Source of the DNA: an uncultured Bacteroidota bacterium
GTDB taxonomy: Bacteria > Bacteroidota > Bacteroidia > Chitinophagales > Chitinophagaceae
NCBI GenBank assembly: GCA_903824665.1
Contig: CAIJXT010000025.1
Coordinates: 1-64,000 of the forward strand
DNA length: 64,000 bases
Direction of reading: 5' to 3'
This document shows, in pieces, positions 44,964 to 53,423 of the stretch. The notes under the pieces were generated by a model. That model was given only the letters and a program-made list of their open reading frames with translations. It had not been told where the DNA came from and did no database searches. Numbering within the stretch: the first letter of the stretch is position 1; every line of letters begins with the position of its first letter. The translations under genes and the position numbers were made by a program.

Positions 44964-45682
44964 ATCGGTGTTTGTTCAGTGATTTTAGAATCTGTTACAG
45001 TATAAAAGGCAGTGACAGGAATGTTTCTGCTATTCAGGTAATCCCTGTAGTCTTCTGAGTAATTTGCCCTGCTCAGAATAGTTTCCTCATATTTGCCCGC
45101 AAGTGTTTTAAGTAGTTCGGTAGCTTCTCTTAGCGCATTATTGCCACCATCATTTGCTGTGATGTAGTCCGCCAGCCCTCGATTTTTCGCCAGTTTAATG
45201 AGCACTGGATTGCAACTTCGGCCTACCATAATTCGCACTCCACACATCGACGCTACCTCAAGATCGGTAATATCGTCGAAGAAATAGGCCACCGACGTTG
45301 GCTGAATTTCGTGCGCTGCACACAGGTGCAACAGCGCGTCTTTTTTATTCTTTATACCGTAATATACAGAGTGGAAATGCTCTCTTTTTGAAAACGAAAT
45401 CGCAACGGGGTTTTTTTCACCTGTGATGATACCAGTTACCGGATTTGCCCCTCTGCGGATATAGTGATTATAGCGCAGCATGTTTATACCCATTGAATCC
45501 ACTTCGTTGAATGGACTCGATCCATCAGCGCCTTTTGAGCCGTTATTGAAAACGCCGTCCCAGTCAAAGATATATGCGTCTATGCCTTTTAGCTTATCTT
45601 TTAGGGCATCAATGTCTGAGACAAAGGTGCCACGGAATGTGTTTTGGGCCTGTTCCGTTACGTTTTTATTCACCGGTAGCAA
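44960..45682 (-). CDS. kdsC: KdsC-like HAD phosphatase (Kdo-8-phosphate phosphatase candidate)
   Basis: This 240-residue protein carries HAD motif I as 'IFDWDGVFNNG' (about 38-48, D-x-D kept), a motif II-like 'GIITGE' and the motif IV pair in 'YFFDDITDLEVASMCG' (about 143-158). The end of the core, 'DYITANDGGNNALREATELL', matches the KdsC pattern of a Gly-rich segment followed by 'REV/A..LL'. It differs from classical KdsC (about 180 residues, 'DVDGVLTDG', 'SGR') by an N-terminal extension of about 35 residues and a C-terminal tail of about 45. Context between kdsA and kdsB strongly favours hydrolysis of Kdo-8-phosphate. The 4-bp overlap with kdsB implies coupling. Confidence 0.82.
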   Translation of the reverse strand: MLPVNKNVTEQAQNTFRGTFVSDIDALKDKLKGIDAYIFDWDGVFNNGSKGADGSSPFNEVDSMGINMLRYNHYIRRGANPVTGIITGEKNPVAISFSKREHFHSVYYGIKNKKDALLHLCAAHEIQPTSVAYFFDDITDLEVASMCGVRIMVGRSCNPVLIKLAKNRGLADYITANDGGNNALREATELLKTLAGKYEETILSRANYSEDYRDYLNSRNIPVTAFYTVTDSKITEQTPI

Positions 45683-45764
45683 ATTTGATTCATATCAGTT
45701 ACAAAAGCGCATCTGCCACTTATCAGGCAAATGCGCTATTGCAAAATTTTCAATTTTCCAGATA

Positions 45765-46778
45765 CTAATAAGCTTTCAGATCCTGAATATCCAGCATACC
45801 TACAGGCTTGTTATTGTCAGTTGCAAGTATTGTATCAACCTTCATCTTGTTAAAGATGCCAGCCGCTTCATTGAGCAGCGCATTCACATCTACACTGATG
45901 GGCGTTTTGTATTCCAAACTGCCAATTTTCTTATCCAGAATGTGCTCACCATCATGCTGCAGCAGCCTGCGCAGGTCACCATCTGTAAACACACCTATGA
46001 GATCACCACGATCATTTACTACTGTTACACATCCGAATCCATATTCGGTCATCTTTACAATGGCGTCTTTCAAATTGGTATTGGCGTTTACCAAAGGATT
46101 TATGTTATTGATCGCATCCTTCACACGTACCGTCATCAGGCGTGTATCAGTAAGGAATTGCTCTGTACCTATTGTCGTAAAGTTGTTTTCTGTCAATGCT
46201 TTCAGGATCTTCAGCGGTACTGTAATGGTATGTGCACCAACGCTCAATGCATTGCGCACATGTTCTGAATTACGCACAGAGCTGAACATTATTTTAGTGT
46301 CGTATCCATAACGTTCTACCGCATCCACACACTGTCCTACAAGCGCAACGGCATCATGACCCTGGTCCTGCAGCCTGCCTACCAGCGGGCATACATAGCT
46401 GGCACCGGCCTGCATGGCCATATAGGCTTGCTGAAGTGTATATACCAGGTGCACATTCACCAGCAGTCCTTTGTTGCGCAGCATTTTGCAGGCTCTCAGG
46501 CCTTCCAGCGACACAGGTATCTTAAAAACTGTTTTCTTCGGATCCAAGCCCAGTTCCAGTTGACGTACGGCTTCTGCCACTACATCTTCAGCAGTATTGC
46601 CCAACGCCTCTATTTGTAGCACTGGCACCATTTTAGACAACTTCACTATTGTCCCGTCAATGTCAGTTATACCTTCACGCTGCATAAAGGTAGGGGTGGT
46701 TGTTAGCCCGGTAAGGAAACCCAGCTTAAAGCCTTCTTCAATTTCCCGTAAATTGGCCGAATCGAGATATAATTCCAT
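45765..46778 (-). CDS. Transaldolase/fructose-6-phosphate-aldolase-like domain fused to a KdsD-type CBS pair
   Basis: The start at 46778 gives 'MELYLDSAN', aligned with the FSA/TalC N-terminus; an in-frame ATG at 46835 adds 19 unlikely residues. Residues 1-220 form the aldolase barrel with Asp6, Glu57, Schiff-base Lys86 in 'VFKIPVSLEGL', Arg135 in 'PLVGRLQDQG' and 'SSVRN' (166-170). The conserved Asn of the 'TTNPS' signature is Thr28 ('GLTTTPTF'), and the Thr of 'NxT' is His110 ('NVHLVY'). Residues 228-337 are a CBS pair with 'GVFTDGDLRRLL' and a final 'PVGMLDIQDL', the pattern of KdsD (arabinose-5-phosphate isomerase) CBS domains. It lies between kdsA and kdsC. I infer a ligand-controlled role in supplying arabinose-5-phosphate; a housekeeping transaldolase is the alternative. 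Confidence 0.85.
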   Translation of the reverse strand: MELYLDSANLREIEEGFKLGFLTGLTTTPTFMQREGITDIDGTIVKLSKMVPVLQIEALGNTAEDVVAEAVRQLELGLDPKKTVFKIPVSLEGLRACKMLRNKGLLVNVHLVYTLQQAYMAMQAGASYVCPLVGRLQDQGHDAVALVGQCVDAVERYGYDTKIMFSSVRNSEHVRNALSVGAHTITVPLKILKALTENNFTTIGTEQFLTDTRLMTVRVKDAINNINPLVNANTNLKDAIVKMTEYGFGCVTVVNDRGDLIGVFTDGDLRRLLQHDGEHILDKKIGSLEYKTPISVDVNALLNEAAGIFNKMKVDTILATDNNKPVGMLDIQDLKAY

Positions 46779-46850
46779 GTTATTTGTTGTTATGATATTG
46801 TGGTGTAAGATAATGTTCTTTTTTGGCGCTGGCAATTTACTGCCTATAGA

Positions 46851-47687
46851 TTATTGTTCACGGTACTTTACCTCTATGGCGTGTAATTCAATAAGAGGCT
46901 TCAAAAACTCTTCAAGCGCATATACGCTAAGTTGGCTGGCGGCATCGCAAAGTGCTTTTTCAGGTTCCGGATGTGTTTCAATGAAAATTCCATCAACACC
47001 TGCTGCCACACCTGCACGACTCAAAACTGGCAGGAATTCTCTTGCGCCGCCCTTTGCATCAGCACTTGGTATGCCATATTTTCTGATCGCGTGCGTAATA
47101 TCAAACACAACCGGATAACCTATCTGACGCAGGTGATAGAAGCTGCGTGGATCTACCACCAAATCGTTATAACCCATTGTATATCCGCGCTCTGTGAGTA
47201 TTATCTGATCATTTCCTGCAGCAATACACTTTGCCACAGGGTGTTTCATATTGTCTGGTGCCAGAAATTGCCCGTGCTTTATATTGACTACTTTTCCGGT
47301 TTTCGCAGCAGCTACCATCAAGCCGGATTGCATGCACAAATAGGCTGGTATCTGCAACACATCACACACCTCGGCAACCGGAGCTGCGTGGTCTGGATAA
47401 TGAATATCGGTTAGAAGCGTAAAGCCGAATTGCTCCTTGATCTTTGCCAGTATCGCCAGGCCCTTATCCAGTCCGGGACCATCGTAATAGCTCAGGCTGC
47501 TACGATTGTCTTTCAGAAACGAAGACTTATAAATAATAGGGATATTCAGTTTGCTGCTTACTTCCTTCAGCTTTTCGGCTGTTTTCATCATCACCATTTC
47601 ATCTTCAATCACACAGGGGCCCGATATCAGGAACAGTTCATCCGCTCCGCAGCTTATATCGCCAACCATAATTTTCTTTGCGCTCAT
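46851..47687 (-). CDS. kdsA: Kdo-8-phosphate synthase KdsA, metal-dependent type
   Basis: This 278-residue enzyme condenses phosphoenolpyruvate with arabinose-5-phosphate to Kdo-8-phosphate. Motifs are 'SGPCVIED' (Cys25), 'KSSFLKDNRSS', 'DITHAIRKYG' and 'GIFIETHPEPEKALCDA'. A Cys in GPC, with the His, Glu and Asp ligands, marks the metal-dependent class (as in Aquifex), while the E. coli type has Asn there. It is the third gene of the operon, 57 bp after kdnB, and its substrate supply should come from the next gene. Confidence 0.96.
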   Translation of the reverse strand: MSAKKIMVGDISCGADELFLISGPCVIEDEMVMMKTAEKLKEVSSKLNIPIIYKSSFLKDNRSSLSYYDGPGLDKGLAILAKIKEQFGFTLLTDIHYPDHAAPVAEVCDVLQIPAYLCMQSGLMVAAAKTGKVVNIKHGQFLAPDNMKHPVAKCIAAGNDQIILTERGYTMGYNDLVVDPRSFYHLRQIGYPVVFDITHAIRKYGIPSADAKGGAREFLPVLSRAGVAAGVDGIFIETHPEPEKALCDAASQLSVYALEEFLKPLIELHAIEVKYREQ

Positions 47688-47744
47688 TTTCCTGATTTTT
47701 TAATTTATTAGTTCAAATACTTTACCTATCACGTCTTAAACTTA

Positions 47745-48824
47745 TTACATTCTCCGGTAAAGCGCTTCGATCGTCCCGATGGTTATTTTTTCCATCCAGT
47801 CGGGCCCAATTGCATGGTTCCACATATGTGGCAGGTTGTATGCTACGTGGGCCATTGCTGTTATTTGTTCCGCCGTCCAAGTTTTGCTAAGGCCGGTTGG
47901 CAAATTCACGTTATGTTTTAAGAGCATTTGCTTGAGCTCACTTACACCCTCGCCGTAAAAGTCTTCAAGATGCTGGAATGCAAGACAATTGGCATAACAA
48001 TGTTTTTCGCCCAGTATCTTAGACAGTCCATAAGACAATGCATGACATACACCAACCTCTGAATAGGTGAGACTGAGGCCACCCATCATACTGGCTACCA
48101 TTAGTTTGTCATCATTTTCAGGGTTTTGACCGGCATCAGCACCAAGATATATTTCCCTGCATAGTTTCAATGCCTGCTCAGCGTAGGCATGACTGTATGC
48201 GTTATTCAGGGTGCCCATTTCAGATTCAACGCAATGGATGTACGTATCCATGCCTGTGTACAGCCATTTATCTACGGGTACCGTTGCTGTAAGTTCAGAA
48301 TCGAGAATAACCTGATTGAAAATAGTCCATTCACATTTTAAGCCGAGTTTTTTAACCGGGCCAGTTAGCACAGCAGTCATAGAAACTTCCGCCCCTGTGC
48401 CCGAAATGGTTGGAACTCCTACATGAAAGATACCGGGTTTTTTGATGAGATTCAGGCCCTGATATTGTACAGATGATCCCTCATTTGTAAACATGAGTGA
48501 TACCGCTTTTGCAATATCCATAATGCTGCCACCGCCAATACCAATAACGCCGGCCGGCATTCCGTGTTGCAACAATACCTCGTCTCTCAACGCATCGATC
48601 TGATCTGTCGTTGGTTCGTTTGGATCAACGTCTATAAAACGAATAATATCACCTTGCTTCAGAGGTATACGCTGTTCAAAGGGTTTGCCTTTGAAAAAAT
48701 TATCTACTACATAAAGAAAAAATCTGCCATTTTCCTGCCTCTTTTCCTCGAGTATAGATTCCAGCATGGCAAAACTACCCCTGCCAAAAACAACTTTATC
48801 GATATTTTTAAAATTCTTGAACAT
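47745..48824 (-). CDS. kdnB: Iron-dependent alcohol dehydrogenase KdnB (Kdo C8 oxidation)
   Basis: This 359-residue Fe-ADH family protein shows the NAD-binding 'GIGGGSIMDIAKAV' (about 94-107), 'TISGTGAEVS', a metal-site 'DTYIHCVESEMG' and later 'GVCHALSYGLSK', which supply the Asp/His ligands. In Shewanella, KdnB oxidises Kdo at C8 so that KdnA can transaminate it to 8-amino-Kdo (Kdo8N). The assignment rests on family membership plus the adjacent KdnA-like gene (51 bp upstream) and kdsA/kdsB in the same operon. Without that context it would only be called Fe-ADH. Confidence 0.85.
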   Translation of the reverse strand: MFKNFKNIDKVVFGRGSFAMLESILEEKRQENGRFFLYVVDNFFKGKPFEQRIPLKQGDIIRFIDVDPNEPTTDQIDALRDEVLLQHGMPAGVIGIGGGSIMDIAKAVSLMFTNEGSSVQYQGLNLIKKPGIFHVGVPTISGTGAEVSMTAVLTGPVKKLGLKCEWTIFNQVILDSELTATVPVDKWLYTGMDTYIHCVESEMGTLNNAYSHAYAEQALKLCREIYLGADAGQNPENDDKLMVASMMGGLSLTYSEVGVCHALSYGLSKILGEKHCYANCLAFQHLEDFYGEGVSELKQMLLKHNVNLPTGLSKTWTAEQITAMAHVAYNLPHMWNHAIGPDWMEKITIGTIEALYRRM

Positions 48825-48875
48825 AGCGAATCTTTCAAAACTTATTTCTAAATGGCAACAATTGCTGCATGCATA

Positions 48876-50081
48876 CTATGCCGGAACTGCCACAGTCATG
48901 CGTACGCATGTTGCTATTTTCTCGGCAAGTGCCCTGACTTCATCTTCTGTCCAGGTACACCTGATGCCAAAAGAAATCAGCCTTCCGATTACTTCCTGCG
49001 ACTTGGGTAATTCCATTGTATTGTAATCCTGTGATTTCCCTAGTATTTCTATCGGTAATTTTGACGCAGTTTTAAGATTTTTGATATGGTCCCACTGATT
49101 GATAAAATGGTACATGTTTACGTACCAATAGTTAAAACCACTGACACCTGCCGCGCCGAACGCTGCAACTACGCGGGCTGCAGTTTCAGTGTCTGGCAAC
49201 AGTATATTCAGGAAGGTCGCTGAGTCCCCATCAGGGTCTGGCAGGGTTGCAAACGATATGCCTTCTGTTTGCGACAATAGTTCTACCAGCAACGACTTGT
49301 GTTTTCTGTTTACCTCCCGGATGTGTGGTACTTTCCTTGTCTGAGCTACTCCCACCGCAGCATGTAGTTCGCTGATACGGTAGTTGAAACCCAGTACCGG
49401 GTGTTGTTCCATCCCGCGGTTGGCCCCTACATGGTCATGTCCGTGATCGCTGTAGGAGTCGGCTAGTTTGTATACATTTTCATCATTAGTAACCAGAACG
49501 CCTCCTTCACCAGCAGTAGCGATTTTAAAAAAGTCGAACGAATAGCTGCCGGCGGTCCCAAAAAGACCGGTTGCGGTGCCTTTGTAAGAGGCCGCAAATG
49601 CCTGACCTGCATCTTCAACCAATACAAGATTGTAATCTTTGATGACAGCCATAATTCCATCCATGTCAGCCATGCCACCACACATATGCACGAGACAAAC
49701 AGCCTTTGTTTTTTTCGTTATAGCTTGCTCTATTCCCTTTGCGCTAAGGCACAAAGTCTCATCAATTTCAGCAAAGACCGGAATCGCACCCACGAACAAT
49801 ACAGCTTCTATAGTGGCTATATAGGTAAAGGGTGGCACGATCACTTCGTCACCGGTCCCGATTCCGGACGCAGCCAGAGCGGTTGCAATTGCAGTAGATC
49901 CGCTGGAAACAGCATGTGCATATTTTGCGCCGGTTATCTTTCTGACTTCGGCTTCAAAGTCACGGGCTTTCCAAATGCCGTTACGCTGTTGCTCATGATT
50001 GAACCGGAAAAGGATACCGGTTTCCAGTACGTCATTAATCTCTTTCCTTTCTTCGTTGCCGAATAGTTCTGTTCCGGGCAT
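48876..50081 (-). CDS. kdnA: PLP-dependent aminotransferase KdnA (Kdo8N synthesis)
   Basis: This 401-residue DegT/DnrJ/EryC1-family protein has the PLP lysine Lys186 in 'YSFDFFKIATAGEGG', the pyridine-nitrogen Asp157 in 'LVEDAGQAFAAS', and 'SSGSTAIATAL' and 'GFNYRISELHAAVG' motifs. KdnA of Shewanella transfers an amino group from glutamate to 8-oxo-Kdo, giving Kdo8N, a Kdo variant that resists mild acid and adds a positive charge to the core. Here it is the first gene of a six-gene minus-strand operon and is preceded by a clear promoter. Other DegT enzymes act on nucleotide sugars, but the KdnB and kdsAB neighbours make KdnA the best call. Confidence 0.85.
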   Translation of the reverse strand: MPGTELFGNEERKEINDVLETGILFRFNHEQQRNGIWKARDFEAEVRKITGAKYAHAVSSGSTAIATALAASGIGTGDEVIVPPFTYIATIEAVLFVGAIPVFAEIDETLCLSAKGIEQAITKKTKAVCLVHMCGGMADMDGIMAVIKDYNLVLVEDAGQAFAASYKGTATGLFGTAGSYSFDFFKIATAGEGGVLVTNDENVYKLADSYSDHGHDHVGANRGMEQHPVLGFNYRISELHAAVGVAQTRKVPHIREVNRKHKSLLVELLSQTEGISFATLPDPDGDSATFLNILLPDTETAARVVAAFGAAGVSGFNYWYVNMYHFINQWDHIKNLKTASKLPIEILGKSQDYNTMELPKSQEVIGRLISFGIRCTWTEDEVRALAEKIATCVRMTVAVPA

Positions 50082-50398
50082 GTGGTTTTTATTTTAAGGT
50101 AGCAAAGATAATAACGCTGTTGCACAAACAATTGTTATAATAGACCTATTAAGCTTAAAAAACAGCCTAATAATACTAAACACAATATTTATCCCTGCAA
50201 AATTGCCTTTGTGTATAATAATTATAGCAGAATACCATGCCTATATGCGCTCCGCACTCTCTCCTTAACACCACCAAATATGGGCTGGTGAACGGTAAAA
50301 AATTTTCAACCTTGCTCCAAAATTTAGCGAAATTGGTTGAGCGGAGAAGGATGTATGCCATAGGGTTTGTTCCTTAATTGCATCTGCAATGAAACATG
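50082..50398. other. Intergenic region between dnaX and the Kdo8N operon
   Basis: This 317-nt stretch has no credible gene. Apart from the promoter at 50103-50131 and the 14-bp inverted repeat at 50138-50151, I see only AT-rich sequence and no terminator hairpin with a T-run after dnaX. Confidence 0.5.
50103..50131 (-). promoter_or_regulatory. Candidate promoter of the kdnA-kdsB operon
   Basis: On the minus strand TTG (50131-50129), 18 nt, then TATCTTTG (50110-50103) fits the Bacteroidota consensus. The -7 box lies 21 nt before the kdnA ATG, giving a leader of about 15 nt. An inverted repeat TAATAG-AC-CTATTA (50138-50151) lies just upstream and could bind a regulator. Confidence 0.55.
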
Positions 50399-52207
50399 CT
50401 AATACTCAATATGCAGCCCAGCACCTTCCTTAAGCCTTGCAAGATTTGGGTTTTTCGCTGCCATAGCCTCATACATTTCTGTCTTGCTCAAAGCTACATT
50501 TACCGGAGCCTGGTTTTCATCCAACTGCACTTCGGTAGTGATCCGAACGGTCATCTGTGCCTTTTCTCCAAAGAAGTCAATGAGAGCGCTTCGTTGCTCA
50601 CGTGCGTAGGTATCCGTTAGTTCACTTGGCGAAATGATGCGCACTTCGTCATGAGATTTCACCTCTACACGCATCATACAGCATTGAGAATACAAAACAC
50701 TTTTTCCGGTAGAGACCAGCAGCTGCTTGTACAGTTCGAAAATATCAAGCGCCTGAGCTGCTGTAATTTCAGTTACTTTATCGCTCTTGCCCGAAGAGGC
50801 AAGTGTAATTGCTTCATCAATGTTGCTCAGCATACTGAGGCTGATTTTCCTGGCAGGGTTCACGGGTGTTGCAGACCGCTGTTCGGGAACTTTGATATCG
50901 GCAGGTTTCGAATAGGTTGGGGCATTGACAGGTTCCTGCACTACCTGTGCAACAGGCACATGCGTTGTTACCGGAAGAATTGCTTCCTGTGTTTTTTCTG
51001 GACGTGAAGGAGCTACTACGACCGTTTCTGATTGCGAAGGAACTATCGAATCAGAGTTTTTTTTTTCTCCCGTCAATTCATCATTGATCTTTAATGCTTG
51101 TGGACGGGTAAACTGCAATAGAAAACACAATCTGATAAGGCATAACTCTACATGAAGGCGTTTATTTGTAGCTGATTTATACTGCAATTCGCTGTCGTTA
51201 ATAACATTCAACGCCGATATAATGAAAGATGGAGGTGTCTGATTAGCCTTCTCATGATACATTTTTTTGTGCTCAGTAGGCACATCGAGCAATTTTGCCA
51301 TACGGGCATCCTTACACAACATCAGGTTTCTGAAATGTTCCGCCAATCCACCCATGATCACATCGCCCTCAAAACCCTTCTCCAGCGCTTTGTCCAGCAG
51401 CAGCAGTGTACCCGCAACATCCTGAGCCAACATCGCATCCGTTACACGGAAATAGAAATCAGCATCCAGAAGGTTCAGATGCTCCATTGTATTGGCATAG
51501 GTTAGCATGCCATTTGTGAAACTTGCTATTCTGTCGAGCATTGACAAGGCATCGCGCATACATCCCTCGCTTTTTTGTGCGATCACATGCAACGCTGCTT
51601 CGTTGGCAATCATCCGCTCTTTTACTGCAATGCTCTGCAGATGTGCGACAGTGTCACCGGTTGTTATACGCTTGAAGTCAAAAATCTGACAACGACTAAG
51701 TATCGTCGGTAATATTTTGTGTTTCTCTGTTGTCGCCAGAATAAAGATCGCATAGGGTGGTGGCTCTTCCAGAGTCTTCAGGAATGCATTAAAGGCTGAA
51801 GCGCTCAACATGTGCACCTCATCAATGATATACACTTTGTACCTGCCCTGCTGTGGGGCAAAACGTACTTGGCTTGTCAGTTCACGAATATCTTCTACCG
51901 AGTTGTTGCTTGCCGCATCCAACTCAAATACGTTGAAAGAACTGCTGTCTCTCAGGCTGCTGCAGGTTGCACATGTTCCACACGCCTCCATATCCGCAGT
52001 CGGACTTTCGCAATTAATAGTTTTTGCGAGTATTCGGGCACAAGTTGTTTTACCTACACCGCGAGGTCCGCAAAACAGGTATGCGTGGGCCAGATGCTGA
52101 TTTTTTATTGCATTCTTTAGTGTAGTGGTTATATGTTCTTGTCCCACTACCGTATCAAAGGTTTGTGGTCTGTACTTTCTGGCCGATACTATATAATTGT
52201 CAGACAT
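50399..52207 (-). CDS. dnaX: DNA polymerase III subunit gamma/tau
   Basis: This 602-residue clamp-loader ATPase has 'ARKYRPQTFDTVVGQEHI' at the N-terminus, Walker A 'GPRGVGKTT' (about 47-55), and a zinc module with Cys around 65-82 ('CGTCATC'). It also has 'IIDEVHMLSASAFNAFLKTL' and the SRC motif 'ILSRCQIFDFKR'. Domain III and a variable Pro/Val-rich linker (about 380-460) follow. It loads the sliding clamp and couples polymerase to helicase. I see no slippery frameshift heptamer of the E. coli type, so only the long form is predicted. Confidence 0.97.
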   Translation of the reverse strand: MSDNYIVSARKYRPQTFDTVVGQEHITTTLKNAIKNQHLAHAYLFCGPRGVGKTTCARILAKTINCESPTADMEACGTCATCSSLRDSSSFNVFELDAASNNSVEDIRELTSQVRFAPQQGRYKVYIIDEVHMLSASAFNAFLKTLEEPPPYAIFILATTEKHKILPTILSRCQIFDFKRITTGDTVAHLQSIAVKERMIANEAALHVIAQKSEGCMRDALSMLDRIASFTNGMLTYANTMEHLNLLDADFYFRVTDAMLAQDVAGTLLLLDKALEKGFEGDVIMGGLAEHFRNLMLCKDARMAKLLDVPTEHKKMYHEKANQTPPSFIISALNVINDSELQYKSATNKRLHVELCLIRLCFLLQFTRPQALKINDELTGEKKNSDSIVPSQSETVVVAPSRPEKTQEAILPVTTHVPVAQVVQEPVNAPTYSKPADIKVPEQRSATPVNPARKISLSMLSNIDEAITLASSGKSDKVTEITAAQALDIFELYKQLLVSTGKSVLYSQCCMMRVEVKSHDEVRIISPSELTDTYAREQRSALIDFFGEKAQMTVRITTEVQLDENQAPVNVALSKTEMYEAMAAKNPNLARLKEGAGLHIEY

Positions 52208-52392
52208 GGTGTGTTTTCTTTTACTGTACTTACTTCATCCCGGCAGCCAACTTTATTCTTTTGGTACTAATAACAGATGTTAGAACATCCGTTCTTGTTA
52301 GTTACTCAACGGACGGAAATTTCAAATCGCAGCAACACGTTTAGCATCTAAATTGGCGACTAAAATTGTTTCTGCTGCTGCAAAATTACCGG

Positions 52393-53349
52393 TTATACTC
52401 CGTAAAAAGCGATTTCCTCTTTGCCGGCACTATTGGTCATTCCCCTATACATACCTGCAGAGTTGAAGCAGAACTCATGATTACCCATGGCGTCAACAGC
52501 AATCAGACCACCTTCGCCACCCATTTTTACCAGCTTGTCCTTGATCACAACAGCACAGGCATCCTGCAACGACAGGCCCTTATATTCCATCAGGCACGAC
52601 ACATCGTATGCAACAACAGCCCTGAGAAAATACTCTCCGTGACCTGTGCATGAAATTGCACAAGTGTTGTTATTCGCGTACGTGCCGGCACCTATTACCG
52701 GGCTGTCGCCTATCCGGCTGAATCGCTTATTGGTCATTCCGCCAGTAGAGGTTCCTGCTGCCAGATTGCCCAATGCGTCACATGCCGCAGCTCCTACTGT
52801 GCCAAATTTATGGCCTGTATTGGGTACCGGTCCGCCTTTAAGGTTGTCGCCCTTATGGTCCAGTTGAGTGAAGTTGGTATCTCTTATTTCAACCCATTGG
52901 TCATACCTCGATTGGTTAAAGAAGTAGTTGTCTGTTGCCATCTCTACTCCCTGCTGCAGTGCAAATTCGCCAGCACCTTCATTGCAAAGCAATACATGTC
53001 CCGAGTGCAGCATCACCTCTCGTGCCAGCCTGATTGGGTTTTTAATATTGCGAACACCTGCAACAGCACCTGCAGCAAGGTTGCTGCCATCCATAAGCGC
53101 AGCATCCATTTCATTCAGTCCCTTTTTGGTGAACACCGATCCTCTTCCGGCATTAAACAGCGGATTGTCTTCCATTTCGCAGATTGCCGCCACGACGGCG
53201 TCCATTGCACTGCCACCTCCCGCAAGCACCTTATTTCCTTTATCCAATGCAGATTTCAGCGCCTGTGTGTATTCGGCTTCCTGCTGCTTGTTCATTATTT
53301 CGGGGGTTATATTACCCGCTCCGCCATGAATTACCAGTGTGTACGACAT
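52393..53349 (-). CDS. Isoaspartyl peptidase / type 2 L-asparaginase (Ntn hydrolase)
   Basis: This 318-residue protein has 'VIHGGAGN' near the start, 'GGSAMDAVVAAI' and the autocleavage site 'HKFGTVGAAACD' with nucleophile Thr184. 'AAGTSTGGMTNK', 'IGDSPVIGAGTYAN' and 'TGHGEYF' follow. These are the hallmarks of plant-type asparaginases, which are made as precursors and cut before the Thr to give alpha and beta subunits. They hydrolyse isoaspartyl dipeptides and L-asparagine. No signal peptide is evident. A minus-strand TAATTTTG box lies at 53391-53384, about 35 nt before the start. Confidence 0.95.
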   Translation of the reverse strand: MSYTLVIHGGAGNITPEIMNKQQEAEYTQALKSALDKGNKVLAGGGSAMDAVVAAICEMEDNPLFNAGRGSVFTKKGLNEMDAALMDGSNLAAGAVAGVRNIKNPIRLAREVMLHSGHVLLCNEGAGEFALQQGVEMATDNYFFNQSRYDQWVEIRDTNFTQLDHKGDNLKGGPVPNTGHKFGTVGAAACDALGNLAAGTSTGGMTNKRFSRIGDSPVIGAGTYANNNTCAISCTGHGEYFLRAVVAYDVSCLMEYKGLSLQDACAVVIKDKLVKMGGEGGLIAVDAMGNHEFCFNSAGMYRGMTNSAGKEEIAFYGV

Positions 53350-53423
53350 TACCCGACTAAAGTAGAAATTAATATTATTGTCTCAAAATTAATGGTTGTA
53401 ACTATCCGTAAATTCCAGGTAAT

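Noticed and set aside
45480..46268. 262-codon plus-strand frame, plus another at 45808-46311
   Set aside because: Both are antisense to the KdsC-like and transaldolase-CBS genes, whose protein motifs are clear.
50399..52207. Programmed frameshift in dnaX producing a gamma form
   Set aside because: No A-rich slippery heptamer with a following stem-loop was noticed in the region where E. coli has it.
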